16,825 nt of DNA from an uncultured Bacilli bacterium (GTDB lineage Bacteria; Bacillota_I; Bacilli_A; RF39; UBA660), in the NCBI GenBank assembly GCA_934101115.1, contig CAKOPW010000023.1, positions 1 through 16,825 on the forward strand. The letters are read 5' to 3'. The translations under genes and the position numbers were made by a program. Below are positions 1 to 6,535 of this stretch, in pieces (positions within the stretch are counted from its first letter, which is position 1; the number at the start of each line of letters is the position of its first letter). The notes beneath the pieces were generated by a model. That model was given only the letters and a program-made list of their open reading frames with translations, made no database searches and was not told where the DNA came from.

Positions 1-168
1 CAAGGCTCGTTAAACATAATTAACGTTAAAAAATGCGCTCAAAGCTTGCTCAATTAGAGTAAAACAGGGCGTGCTGCGTATTACAAACCGTACAGGTCGA
101 TAAAATTCCCTCTTATCTCCTCCTATACCAGCGATTTGAATCATTTTTAACTCAAGCTCTTCTGCAAG

Positions 169-406
169 GCGGGTTCATCCCCGCACAAAAAACCGCAGCT
201 TTGCTGCTGGCGTAGACCTCTGATGGTCCGCCAACCATATAGCGTAGCGGTTTGAGCACCGTTTCTGTCCCCTACAAGGGGAACCGAAGGGGTCGTAAAG
301 ACTATTGAAAGGGCGGTTGGTACATCCCCTGTACCCTGAGGGGAAAGGGGCTTGGGAAAAGCGGTGGACCCTCCCTTAAAGGTAAGGGAGGACTGGTGGG
401 TTTTCG
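169..406 (+). repeat. GC-rich dispersed repeat, copy 1
   Basis: This block begins GCGGGTTCATCCCCGC and ends CTGGTGGGTTTTCG. It recurs in the same orientation at 2639, 4099 and 5565. It is made of short palindromes: GCGGG/CCCGC, CAGC/GCTG, CCCCT/AGGGG and a longer CCTCCCTTA/TAAGGGAGG stem near its end. The copies differ by substitutions and by an internal segment: copies 1 and 3 carry the CCCCTACAAGGGG stretch, which copies 2 and 4 lack. No transposase, terminal repeat or target duplication is visible. It looks like an intergenic repeat family of the genome that has been copied along with flanking genes. Confidence 0.75.
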
Positions 407-477
407 AAAAGACTCTTAAGTTCAAGGAAGTACTTGTAGTTTTTCGAATGTTAAGGAAGCACTGGTGGGTTTTCGAT

Positions 478-506
478 AAACCTCCTTAGCATTAAGAGAG
501 GTTTTT
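478..506. terminator. Terminator-like hairpin upstream of antiterminator gene
   Basis: Arms AAACCTC...GAGGTTT with inner CTTA/TTAAG pairing are followed by a T-run. The same hairpin stands at 2827-2858 and 5851-5882, always between the dispersed repeat and the antiterminator promoter. The near-symmetric A- and T-tracts allow termination in both directions. Its role in insulating the downstream promoter is inferred. Confidence 0.5.
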
Positions 507-589
507 CGAAAGCCCCATTTCAAGCCCTATTTTCTAAAAAATAAAGCATATTTTTTGATCGTCAGCAAAAAATATCAAAATCTGATACG

Positions 590-615
590 TAATCCAACAT
601 AATTTAGTATTTTTG
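590..615 (+). promoter_or_regulatory. Promoter of antiterminator gene
   Basis: TATTTTTG at 608-615 matches the Bacteroidetes -7 consensus TAnnTTTG. A -33 box is not clear. The predicted start at about 622 leaves a leader of only about 14 bases before the ATG at 636, with no good Shine-Dalgarno sequence, which is common in this phylum. The same promoter sequence recurs at 2958-2965 and near 5982-5990, upstream of broken copies of the gene. Confidence 0.55.
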
Positions 616-635
616 CAATAAAATCAAAAGCGAAT

Positions 636-1289
636 ATGGCGCAGGATTGCTTGAATTCAACTTCTACAACCGACGTAAGCAAACGCTTACCAAAGGGCAT
701 TCACGTTACTGGGGCTGATGACAAATCGGATCCAGGTATAGAAGGAACGCCCTGGGGTTACCTGTTCATTCACAACAAGACAGCCCAGGCTTTTGAGAAT
801 GAGATGAAAGACTATAACGAGAAAAATCCCAATTCAGCCGTACCTTGTTTCATTCACCGCACTTTGAGGTACAGACAAAAGAACGAGAAAGGTGGAGTAA
901 AGAAAGAATTACAGCCATCCATCAGTGGACTCGTATTCTTGCAGGGCAAAACAAAAGTCCTCCAAGCATTCCTAAAGAATTATTATCCGCAATACCACTT
1001 GGTGAAAGACCGATGCAAGGGAGTTCCTGCCTCCATCAAGGACAAGGTTATGCAACCATTCATGACAGTATTGAAGGATAATCCAGAAAGAGTAACGTTT
1101 CTGAGAGACCCATTCGAGAAGTTTGCCAAAGACCATGTAAAGCTGCGTGTACTCACCGGCATTTTTGCAGGATGCGAAGGCTATATCGTTCGCATAGACC
1201 GCGACCGTCAACTCGTCTTCGACTTTGGAGGTTATGCTGTTGCCATCCGTGGCGTCCATAAAGAGGACTTCGAGGTCGTCGAGAAGTAA
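636..1289 (+). CDS. UpxY/NusG-like transcription antiterminator
   Basis: This 217-residue protein has the layout of Bacteroidales UpxY proteins. A NusG N-terminal (NGN)-like domain spans roughly residues 40-150 (starting PWGYLFIHNKTAQ, with SGLVFLQGK near 97-105). A KOW-like module covers about 168-215 (VKLRVLTGIFAGCEGYIVRI, then DFGGYAVAIRG). Such proteins bind RNA polymerase during transcription of a long operon, classically a capsule locus, and prevent early termination in its leader. No polysaccharide genes follow: the next gene is a small antitoxin 135 bases away. This copy is therefore an orphan, or it acts on a distant target. The ATG at 636 is just downstream of a good -7 box. The first 41 codons recur, truncated, at 6170-6295, and the first four at 2986. 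The family call is firm; the target is unknown. Confidence 0.8.
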   Translation: MAQDCLNSTSTTDVSKRLPKGIHVTGADDKSDPGIEGTPWGYLFIHNKTAQAFENEMKDYNEKNPNSAVPCFIHRTLRYRQKNEKGGVKKELQPSISGLVFLQGKTKVLQAFLKNYYPQYHLVKDRCKGVPASIKDKVMQPFMTVLKDNPERVTFLRDPFEKFAKDHVKLRVLTGIFAGCEGYIVRIDRDRQLVFDFGGYAVAIRGVHKEDFEVVEK

Positions 1290-1361
1290 AAAAATACCAA
1301 TAAGATACAGAACTTTCGCATGTGGCTTAAGTCAATTAGTGTCAAATATTTAAGGTTTTTC

Positions 1362-1392
1362 TTGGTGGTTACGAAAGTAAGTTGTAAATTTG
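1362..1392 (+). promoter_or_regulatory. Promoter of antitoxin gene at 1425
   Basis: TTG at 1362-1364 and TAAATTTG at 1385-1392 are 20 bases apart, which fits the Bacteroidetes -33/-7 pattern. A clear AAAGGAG lies about 8 bases before the ATG at 1425. Confidence 0.6.
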
Positions 1393-1424
1393 CAGGCAAG
1401 GATTAGAATAAAGGAGAATGTATT

Positions 1425-1697
1425 ATGTCGACAAATAATGTATCTCAAGATAGGACCATTCCTTATTGGGATGAAATCAAGAAATTAAGCATTGAGGATA
1501 AATATTCCTTGATAGCTAAAATTGAGTCCTCTTTAGGCGATGTTGATATGAGTGAGTCGACTAATTTGATTCATGGGATACCACGTGAGGTGATGATTGC
1601 GGCTGCAGAACATGCTCTGAAAGAAAATAGAGCAGGTCGCTGCATTCTAAATTCGCAAGTTGAGTCTTATATTAAAGCAAAAAGAGGGTGGAAGTAG
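1425..1697 (+). CDS. Probable antitoxin of a ParE-type module
   Basis: The product is 90 residues, soluble and mixed in charge. It contains the segment IKKLSIEDKYSLIAKIESSL, a helix pattern seen in many small antitoxins placed before RelE/ParE toxins. The start is supported by AAAGGAG about 8 bases upstream and by a good promoter. The stop overlaps the beginning of a GTG-initiated frame (1689 onward) that reads like the N-terminus of a ParE toxin but is cut short. The antitoxin would have bound and silenced that toxin and probably repressed its own promoter. With the partner broken it may be a relic or act against a related toxin elsewhere. The role rests on size and context, not on a recognised DNA-binding motif. 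Confidence 0.55.
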   Translation: MSTNNVSQDRTIPYWDEIKKLSIEDKYSLIAKIESSLGDVDMSESTNLIHGIPREVMIAAAEHALKENRAGRCILNSQVESYIKAKRGWK

Positions 1698-1771
1698 TTT
1701 GGTCAGACTTGGCTTTGACGCAATTAGATGAAGTCATTGACTATGTGGAAGAACATTTTAGAGGAATATGA
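1689..1771 (+). pseudogene. Truncated ParE/RelE-type toxin
   Basis: A frame starting at the GTG inside the end of the upstream antitoxin reads VEVVWSDLALTQLDEVIDYV followed by EEHFRGI and a stop. This matches the first helices of ParE toxins (V-x-W-S-x-x-A, L-x-x-I-x-D-Y). ParE proteins usually run to 90-100 residues; here only about 27 remain, and the strand-rich catalytic half is absent from the next 150 bases. It is a remnant of a second-gene toxin in an overlapping operon. The end coordinate may be off by a base. Confidence 0.6.
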
Positions 1772-1888
1772 TAAATAGGTCTAATGTCAGAAAAATGGTA
1801 GAAAAACACCGAATTTGATAATGGAATTGGACTTTCGCAAGTTCAGAAGTTATAGACAGATTAATATGAAGCAAAAACTCTTCAAAAA

Positions 1889-1920
1889 TTTGGTAGTTTC
1901 ACAGAAAACCCTTATCTTTG
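1889..1920 (+). promoter_or_regulatory. Promoter of RelE/YafQ-type module 1
   Basis: TTTG at 1889-1892 and TATCTTTG at 1913-1920 are separated by 20 bases. The whole segment, including GTAGTTTCACAGAAAACCC between the boxes, is repeated almost base for base upstream of module 2 (3127-3158) and of the broken antitoxin near 16317-16348. The predicted transcription start near 1926 rules out the earlier in-frame start at 1918 for the antitoxin. Confidence 0.7.
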
Positions 1921-1941
1921 CTACGAATTAAATATGAAGTT

Positions 1942-2181
1942 ATGGCACGGTTAACATTACAGGTAGATAGCCCATCTTTGTTGGAGCAATTAAAGAATGT
2001 CCTCTCTCTTATGAGAGGCGTTAAAATAGTTTCTGACTCCCCTGTTTCAAGGAGTGCTGCTTTGGAAGATGTTCCAAACGCAGAAACTTTGGCAGCAATG
2101 AAAGAGGCAGAGAGTGGTCATGATGCAGGAGTAGTTCGAGTAGATAGCTTAGAAAGTTTCATGGCATCAATGGAGGAATAG
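1942..2181 (+). CDS. Antitoxin of RelE/YafQ-type module 1
   Basis: The 79-residue product begins MARLTLQVDSPSLLEQLKNV. It has the form of small Bacteroidales antitoxins: an N-terminal strand-helix segment that may dimerise, a linker, and an acidic C-terminal part (SLESFMASMEE) that would wrap the toxin. It lies 5 bases upstream of an intact YafQ-type toxin. I chose the ATG at 1942 because an in-frame start at 1918 lies inside the -7 promoter box. A second, broken copy of this gene lies at 16371, with an in-frame stop at codon 16. Its role follows from position and size; there is no strong DNA-binding signature. Confidence 0.7.
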   Translation: MARLTLQVDSPSLLEQLKNVLSLMRGVKIVSDSPVSRSAALEDVPNAETLAAMKEAESGHDAGVVRVDSLESFMASMEE

Positions 2182-2186
2182 AGTTT

Positions 2187-2474
2187 ATGAAAGAAATTCG
2201 AAAGACCTCGCAGTTCAAGAAAGATTATAAGCGTTTTAAGAATGATAAAGAATTTGTAGAAACGCTTATGGAGATAGTTAAACTTTTGGCAGAAGGCAAT
2301 CAGATACCGGAAGAATATAATCCTCATCCTTTGAAAGGTAACTGGAAGAACTATATGGAATGCCATATAGAGAATGATACACTTTTGATTTGGTTTGATA
2401 AGAACAATAACGCAATAGTATTAGTTCGTTTAGGTTCGCATTCTGAGTTATTTGGTAAAGGACGTAAGCGCTGA
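2187..2474 (+). CDS. YafQ/RelE-family mRNA interferase toxin
   Basis: The 95-residue protein has the usual length and motifs of YafQ-type toxins, ribosome-dependent endoribonucleases that cut mRNA in the A site and arrest growth. Residues matching the YafQ active site are H47 and H60 (HPLKGNWKNYMECHIEND), D64, H85 and F89 (RLGSHSELF). The spacing H-13-H-4-D and H-4-F equals that of E. coli YafQ. It starts 5 bases after the antitoxin stop and is surely co-transcribed, repressed by the antitoxin-toxin complex as in other such modules. Four bases after its stop begins a copy of the 3' end of rhuM, so this module sits at a recombination junction. It appears intact. Confidence 0.85.
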   Translation: MKEIRKTSQFKKDYKRFKNDKEFVETLMEIVKLLAEGNQIPEEYNPHPLKGNWKNYMECHIENDTLLIWFDKNNNAIVLVRLGSHSELFGKGRKR

Positions 2475-2476
2475 TG

Positions 2477-2567
2477 TCATTCATTAAATGCCAATGAAGG
2501 TCATAAGATTTCTGCCATAACCCTGATGGGAACCTCTCCTGAGTCGATCCTGTCCAAAGTCGAATAA
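2477..2567 (+). pseudogene. 3' remnant of a rhuM-family gene
   Basis: From 2478 the frame reads HSLNANEGHKISAITLMG and ends SPESILSKVE with a stop. It differs at only two residues from the last 29 residues of the intact RhuM gene at 4558-5493. DNA identity continues past the stop codon through about 70 bases of 3' flank and into the dispersed repeat. The rest of the gene is missing, replaced by the toxin-antitoxin module just upstream. Confidence 0.85.
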
Positions 2568-2638
2568 AAAGTATTATCATCACCTATCAAGGCTGTCCCA
2601 AAGCAGCAAGCAGCCCTTTAGCAAATCCTTGAGTGAAA

Positions 2639-2826
2639 GCGGGTTCATCCCCGCACAAAAAACTGCAGCTCCGCTGCTGGCGTAGACCTCTGATGGTCCG
2701 CCAACCTTATAGCGTAGCGGTTTAGAGCGACGAGGAGGAGCGGTTTCCTCTTCTTCCCTGAGGGGAGAAGACCGAGATGAGAGGTGGACCCTCCCTTAAG
2801 GCTAAGGGAGGACTGGTGGGTTTTCG
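2639..2826 (+). repeat. GC-rich dispersed repeat, copy 2
   Basis: Second copy of the repeat described at 169, shorter because the internal CCCCTACAAGGGG segment is absent. It follows the rhuM 3' remnant and is followed by a terminator-like hairpin (2827-2858) and the antiterminator promoter (-7 box TATTTTTG at 2958-2965). Confidence 0.75.
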
Positions 2827-2858
2827 AAAAACCTCTCTTAATGCTAAGGTAGTTTTTC
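2827..2858. terminator. Terminator-like hairpin, second copy
   Basis: Arms AAAAACCTCTCTTAA and the later CTAAGGTAGTTTTT pair imperfectly around a short loop, with a T-run at the right. It is a weaker version of the hairpin at 5851-5882, in the same place relative to the repeat. Confidence 0.35.
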
Positions 2859-2985
2859 GAAAGCCTTTTTCAAGCCCTATTTCCTAAAAAATAAAGCATA
2901 TTTTTTGATCGTCAGCAAAAAATATCAAAATCTGATACGTAATCCAACATAATTTAGTATTTTTGCAATAAAATCAAAAGCGAAT

Positions 2986-3000
2986 ATGACGCAGGATTGA
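2986..3000 (+). pseudogene. 5' stub of antiterminator gene
   Basis: The upstream region from about 2880 is nearly identical to 532-635. The coding sequence keeps only ATGACGCAGGATTGA, reading MTQD then stop, after which it departs completely from the intact gene at 636. This marks a breakpoint at about base 2999. Confidence 0.75.
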
Positions 3001-3126
3001 CTATGTCTCAATGTGTGTTCCGCAGGATCAAGAAAACGGCAAAGGACAAATTGAAAACTTACTAGCTCATAGATGGCAGCTGGCTACTGTTACAGCTTGG
3101 GCATGAAGCAAAAACTCCTCCCCAAA
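3001..3126. other. Junction segment before toxin-antitoxin module 2
   Basis: Between the antiterminator stub and the module 2 promoter no gene is recognised. A 20-codon frame starting at 3003 reads MSQCVFRRIKKTAKDKLKTY; it is basic and short, without a ribosome-binding site, and is more likely a relic than a gene. Confidence 0.35.
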
Positions 3127-3158
3127 TTTGGTTGTTTCACAGAAAACCCTTATATTTG
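3127..3158 (+). promoter_or_regulatory. Promoter of RelE/YafQ-type module 2
   Basis: TTTG (3127-3130), 20 bases, TATATTTG (3151-3158). The sequence is shared with the promoters at 1889-1920 and 16317-16348. The start of transcription near 3165 excludes any upstream in-frame start and supports the ATG at 3182, which follows AAAAAAGGAG. Confidence 0.7.
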
Positions 3159-3181
3159 CAGTCAAAAAAGGAGATACAATT

Positions 3182-3385
3182 ATGGATACAGCTACATATA
3201 CATTAGATATCCCTACAACCGATATTTCTCTTTTCAAATCATTGATTAAGAAATTCGGGTGGGTTGCCAAAAAGCAAAAAGCCCCTAAGACTTGTAGATT
3301 AGACAAGGCATTAGAAGCAGCAAAGAATGAAAAACTCTTTGCGACTAATGATTTGGATGAATTAATGAAGAGTCTTGCGGAATGA
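3182..3385 (+). CDS. Antitoxin of RelE/YafQ-type module 2
   Basis: The 67-residue product begins MDTATYTLDIPTTDISLFKS and has a basic middle (KKFGWVAKKQKAPK) and an acidic end (NDLDELMKSLAE), the usual plan of small Bacteroidales antitoxins whose C-terminus masks a RelE-fold toxin. An AAGGAG lies about 7 bases before the ATG. Its last codons overlap the toxin start by 4 bases (ATGA), showing tight translational coupling. The partner toxin is frameshifted, so this antitoxin may now be unopposed, or may neutralise toxins from related loci. It shares promoter sequence but little protein sequence with the antitoxin at 1942. Confidence 0.7.
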   Translation: MDTATYTLDIPTTDISLFKSLIKKFGWVAKKQKAPKTCRLDKALEAAKNEKLFATNDLDELMKSLAE

Positions 3386-3677
3386 TGAAATATACTGTTA
3401 AGTATTCAACTTTGTTTAAAAAGTCATTTAAAAAATGCATGAAACGAGGTTGCTCTGTGGATAAATTTCGTAAAGTCATTTCTATTTTGTCAGAAACAGG
3501 AACTTTACCACCAGAATATAAACCACATCCTTTAAAGTCAAACTATAAAGGATGTATGGAATGTCATATTACTTCCGATTTACTTCCGATTGGCTTTTAG
3601 TTTGGAAACAAAATGATAAAGAATTGATTCTGATTTTAACCGATACAGGTACACATAGTGACATTTTTGGTTGGTAG
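3382..3677 (+). pseudogene. YafQ-type toxin frameshifted by 11-bp duplication
   Basis: The frame starting at 3382 encodes a YafQ-type toxin with HPLKSNYKGCMECHITSD near its middle, then runs into a stop at 3600. Here the unit TACTTCCGATT is present twice in tandem (3570-3580 and 3581-3591). Removing one copy restores a single frame ending at 3677. It continues CHITSDWLLVWKQNDKEL and closes with DTGTHSDIFGW, which contains the conserved H-S-x-x-F toxin motif. The restored length would be 94 residues, normal for the family. As written, the final catalytic histidine is lost and the protein should be inactive. Tandem duplications of this size can revert by slippage, so the gene could switch on again; that is inference. 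Confidence 0.85.
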
Positions 3678-4098
3678 CTCACTAACATGAGTTATCTGAG
3701 TAAAATGTTATAGTAAGGTGCGTATATCACCATTACTCACCCGACTGATGGAGGGGGAGCAAGACTTTATGTCCCTAATCCCATGTAATTTACTCTTCGG
3801 TGAATACATAGAGGACAATACTGGTATGTCTAACTCATTGATTGAATAAAGAATTTTGGGAGAAGCGTGATGCTGCAATGAAAAGATTCATGGCATCAAA
3901 GGAAAGAAAAAGAAAGCGTATGGCAGAGTTAGAACAGATGCTCCGTCAGGATTATTTAGCTCGTACAGGAGAAGAGCCAAAGTTTGTAAATGTTTGGTGA
4001 CATGAAACAGCTTTCTTTGAAAATGATTAAATCCCTACGGCCCCACCTTCAAGCATCTATTCTTCTCCCTGCGTTCCCATAAGCAGCTCTTCCGCAAG
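3678..4098. other. Gene-poor stretch with IS66-like scrap and a small ORF
   Basis: Bases 3735-3787 resemble 8011-8061 inside the IS66-like element, and 3825-3842 (TATGTCTAACTCATTGAT) recurs at 8288-8305, just beyond that element. A 40-codon frame at 3878-4000 is listed separately. Bases 4001-4098 lead into the third dispersed repeat and contain nothing recognisable. Confidence 0.45.
3878..4000 (+). CDS. Possible small basic protein, or gene remnant
   Basis: The frame encodes about 40 residues beginning MKRFMASKERKRKRMAELEQ and ending TGEEPKFVNVW. It is very basic at the N-terminus and looks helical. The open frame extends upstream to about 3848 (LNKEFWEKRDAA) without a good start, so it may be the end of a longer broken gene. 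The composition looks protein-like rather than random, but there is no clear ribosome-binding site or promoter. I do not recognise the family. Confidence 0.3.
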   Translation: MKRFMASKERKRKRMAELEQMLRQDYLARTGEEPKFVNVW

Positions 4099-4331
4099 GC
4101 GGGTTCATCCCCGCACAAAAAACCGCAGCTCTGCTGCTGGCGTAGACCTCTGCTGGTCCGCCAACCATAGAATGAAATGGTTCAGAGCGACGTTTCTGTC
4201 CCCTACAAGGGGAACCGAAGGGGTCGTAAAGACTATTGAGAGGAGCGGTTTCCTCTTCTTCCCTGAGGGGAGAAGACCGAGATGAGAGGTGGACCCTCCC
4301 TTAAGGGTAAGGGAGGACTGGTGGGTTTTCG
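4099..4331 (+). repeat. GC-rich dispersed repeat, copy 3
   Basis: Third copy, containing both the CCCCTACAAGGGG segment and the GAGAAGACCGAGATGAGAGG segment found in copies 2 and 4, so it combines features of the other versions. About 230 bases separate it from the rhuM start. That gap holds no gene, only further TTTTCGAAA-type units and the rhuM promoter. Confidence 0.75.
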
Positions 4332-4502
4332 AAAGAGCCTTCTTTAATGGGAAAAAGCGGTGCAAATGAGCGCAATGAAAGTTCACTTTCAAATTGCCGA
4401 GTGCAGCCCGCTTTATCAAAAAAAGAAGGACGGGTTGATTTTAGAAAAAACTTAAGGTTCAAGGGAGGACTGGTAGGTTTTCGAAAAAAAGCTAATAATT
4501 TC

Positions 4503-4533
4503 TTTGTAATTACGTAAAACAATCGTACTTTTG
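4503..4533 (+). promoter_or_regulatory. Promoter of rhuM-family gene
   Basis: TTTG at 4503-4506 and TACTTTTG at 4526-4533 are 19 bases apart, a good Bacteroidetes promoter. Transcription would start near 4540, leaving a leader of about 18 bases before the ATG at 4558. Confidence 0.65.
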
Positions 4534-4557
4534 TCGCTATATTAGCAATAAAAATGT

Positions 4558-5493
4558 ATGAATATGGCAAACGATAATAATATACAGCCAGTGGCTGACG
4601 ATTCACAGATAGTGCTTTATCAACCAAACGAAAGTGTAAAACTTGAAGTGAAGGTTGATGCTGGTCATGAAACGGTCTGGCTTACCCAACAACAAATAGC
4701 AGATCTCTTCGGCACCAAGCGTCCTGCAATAACCAAGCATCTTGGCAATATCTTTAAAAGCGGAGAATTGGATCAAAATTCAGTTAGTTCCATTTTGGAA
4801 CATACTGCCTCTGATGGCAAAGTATACAGGACACAGTTCTATAATTTGGATGCAATAATTTCTGTTGGATATCGTGTCAACAGTATCAATGCTACAGCCT
4901 TTCGAAAATGGGCAACGGGTGTGCTAAAAGATTATCTTCTTAAAGGATATTCTGTCAATCAGCAACTATTGGCTATGCAGCGCCAATTAGATACACGGTT
5001 TGACGAACATTCACAACGCATGACTCGAATAGAAGATGTTCAAGCTAAGCAGCAACAGCAGCTCGACTTCTTCATTCGAACCTCAACCCCTCCAGCAGAG
5101 ATGGTCTTCTTCGAAGGTGATTTTTATACAGCAAGAGTCGCTTTAGAGAATTTAATTCGTACAGCCAACCATCGAGTCGTAATCATAGATGGTTTTGTTT
5201 CCTCGTTAACCCTAAGTGTACTTGATGTCCGTAAGTCAAATGTAGCAGCCACAATATACACAGTAGGTGTAGGACAAGGAATGCAACGCTTGATGGAAGA
5301 ACATGACCATCTGTTCCCAGAAAGCCATATAGACATTCGCAAATGGCGTAACGAGTCTCATGATCGTTGGCTCATTATAGATGATAGTCTCTATCATTGT
5401 GGTCATTCATTAAATGCCAATGGTGGTCACAAGATTTCCGCCATAGCCCTGATGGGAACCTCTCCAGAGTCGATCCTGTCCAAAGTCGAATAA
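4558..5493 (+). CDS. RhuM-family protein with PLD-like C-terminus
   Basis: The 311-residue protein has two parts. Residues 40-135 match the RhuM domain (VWLTQQQIADLFGTKRPAIT, then GYRVNSINATAFRKWATGVL), a winged-helix-like module common in Bacteroidales mobile elements and near toxin-antitoxin genes. Residues 140-170 form a glutamine-rich helical linker. The C-terminal part (180-311) ends in a phospholipase-D-like segment (SHDRWLIIDDSLYHCGHSL, 267-285) seen in other RhuM/ORF6N proteins; only one such motif is present, so activity would need a dimer. Function is not established; a DNA-binding regulatory or nuclease-like role is inferred. An alternative ATG lies two codons downstream. Its last 29 codons and 3' flank are duplicated at 2478-2567. 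Confidence 0.75.
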   Translation: MNMANDNNIQPVADDSQIVLYQPNESVKLEVKVDAGHETVWLTQQQIADLFGTKRPAITKHLGNIFKSGELDQNSVSSILEHTASDGKVYRTQFYNLDAIISVGYRVNSINATAFRKWATGVLKDYLLKGYSVNQQLLAMQRQLDTRFDEHSQRMTRIEDVQAKQQQQLDFFIRTSTPPAEMVFFEGDFYTARVALENLIRTANHRVVIIDGFVSSLTLSVLDVRKSNVAATIYTVGVGQGMQRLMEEHDHLFPESHIDIRKWRNESHDRWLIIDDSLYHCGHSLNANGGHKISAIALMGTSPESILSKVE

Positions 5494-5564
5494 AAAGTAT
5501 TTTCATCACCTATTAAGGCTGTCCCAAAGCAGCAAGCAGCCCTTTAGCAAATCCTTGAGTGAAG

Positions 5565-5750
5565 GCGGGTTCATCCCCGCACAAAAAACCGCAGCTCCGC
5601 TGCTGGCGTAGACCTCTGATGGTCCGCCAACCTTATAGCGAAGCGGTTTGAGCACCGAGTAGGGCGGTTTCCTCTTTTCCCCTGAGGGGAGAAGACCGAG
5701 ATGAGAGGTGGATCCTCCCTTAAGGGTAAGGGAGGGCTGGTGGGTTTTCG
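5565..5750 (+). repeat. GC-rich dispersed repeat, copy 4
   Basis: Fourth copy, of the short type like copy 2. It directly follows the intact rhuM gene and about 70 bases of 3' flank that are also duplicated after the rhuM remnant at 2567. Confidence 0.75.
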
Positions 5751-5761
5751 AAAAGACTCTT

Positions 5762-5850
5762 AAGGTTCAAGGAAGTACTTGTAGTTTTTCGAAGGTTCAA
5801 GAATTTACTTTTAGTTTTTTGAATGTCAAGAAACTACTTTTAGGCTTTCG
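5762..5850 (+). repeat. Three tandem ~30-bp repeats
   Basis: Three units of 30, 30 and 29 bases start at 5762, 5792 and 5822. The shared pattern is AAGGTTCAAGnAnnTACTTnTAG followed by a T-rich end in TTCG or TTTG. Two looser units of the same kind stand after copy 1 of the dispersed repeat (about 418-475), and only the final hairpin follows copy 2, so unit number varies between copies. Confidence 0.65.
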
Positions 5851-5882
5851 AAAAACCTCTCTTAATGCTTAGGAGGTTTTTC
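5851..5882. terminator. Bidirectional terminator-like hairpin
   Basis: AAAAACCTC TCTTAA pairs with TTAGGAGGTTTTT around a short TGC loop, with an A-tract on one side and a T-tract on the other. It is the best formed of three related hairpins (478-506, 2827-2858) and could end transcripts coming from rhuM. Confidence 0.55.
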
Positions 5883-6169
5883 GAAAGCCTTTTTTAAGCC
5901 CTATTTCCTAAAAAAACAGCATATTTTTAAATTATAAGTAGAAAAAAGATAAAATCTTATACGTAATCCAACATAAATTAGTATTTTTGCAATAAAATCA
6001 CACTTTTCATAAAAAAAAGTGCGACGAAAGTAAAAGTCATGTGCATAGGCTGCGTGCCAAATAAAAACCCATAAATACAATTCAGATGATGCACATTATG
6101 AAAAAACCGACAAAGCTACGACAACCATCGGGTATGGTTGCAGCAAAAGACATAAAGTAGAAAGCGAAT

Positions 6170-6295
6170 ATGACGCAGGATTGCTTGAATTCACCTTCTA
6201 CAGCCGACGTAAACACACGTTTACCAAAGGGCATCCACGTTACTGGGGCTGATGACAAATCGGATCCAGCTATAGAAGGAATGCCCTGGGGTTAG
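6170..6295 (+). pseudogene. Truncated antiterminator gene, 41 codons
   Basis: The frame reads MTQDCLNSPSTADVNTRLPK and continues to MPWG followed directly by TAG. It differs from the first 41 residues of the intact protein (636-1289) at only six or seven positions. Homology ends exactly at the glycine where the NGN domain begins (PWGYLF in the intact gene), so no functional domain remains. It lies 159 bases further from the shared promoter than in the intact locus because of the insertion at 6002-6160. Confidence 0.8.
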
Positions 6296-6527
6296 CATTT
6301 TAAAATCGACAAGAAAACTATACTTGACTTATTATATTCAAAGACATACCGATAACAGTTAAAGGTGAGAAGGATAAGTCTTATCAAGCAACATCTGTAA
6401 CCTCTTAATGGGAAGAACAGGGCGAAATGTAGTACAGAGTGATTTTAATAAGCTCTACGGATTTGATGTCAAAATATAATTATTCTAAAAAATACGCTCA
6501 AAAAAAACTTTATTACATAAAATATAT

Positions 6528-6535
6528 TATATTTG
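6528..6535 (+). promoter_or_regulatory. -7 box before the PIN-partner gene
   Basis: TATATTTG at 6528-6535 fits the -7 consensus; no -33 box is clear. Transcription would begin around 6542, leaving the ATG at 6544 almost leaderless, and it makes the upstream in-frame start at 6439 unlikely. Confidence 0.45.

Larger units (their letters stand above)
1..635. other. Left intergenic region, no intact gene
   Basis: No convincing coding region is seen here. Bases 1-168 show nothing recognisable. From 169 to about 406 lies the first copy of the GC-rich dispersed repeat, followed by degenerate TTTTCGAA-containing units (about 410-475), a terminator-like hairpin (478-506) and the promoter of the antiterminator gene (-7 box at 608-615). 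The open frame on the - strand through the repeat is a by-product of its composition and recurs, equally non-homologous to any protein I know, in the other copies. Confidence 0.6.

Noticed and set aside
4105..4627. - strand open frames of about 100 codons through the dispersed repeat
   Set aside because: They recur as low-complexity frames in every repeat copy and contain promoter and hairpin sequence; no known family or start signals.
5762..5850. CRISPR array
   Set aside because: The 30-base units are directly adjacent without spacers and are degenerate; no cas genes are present.
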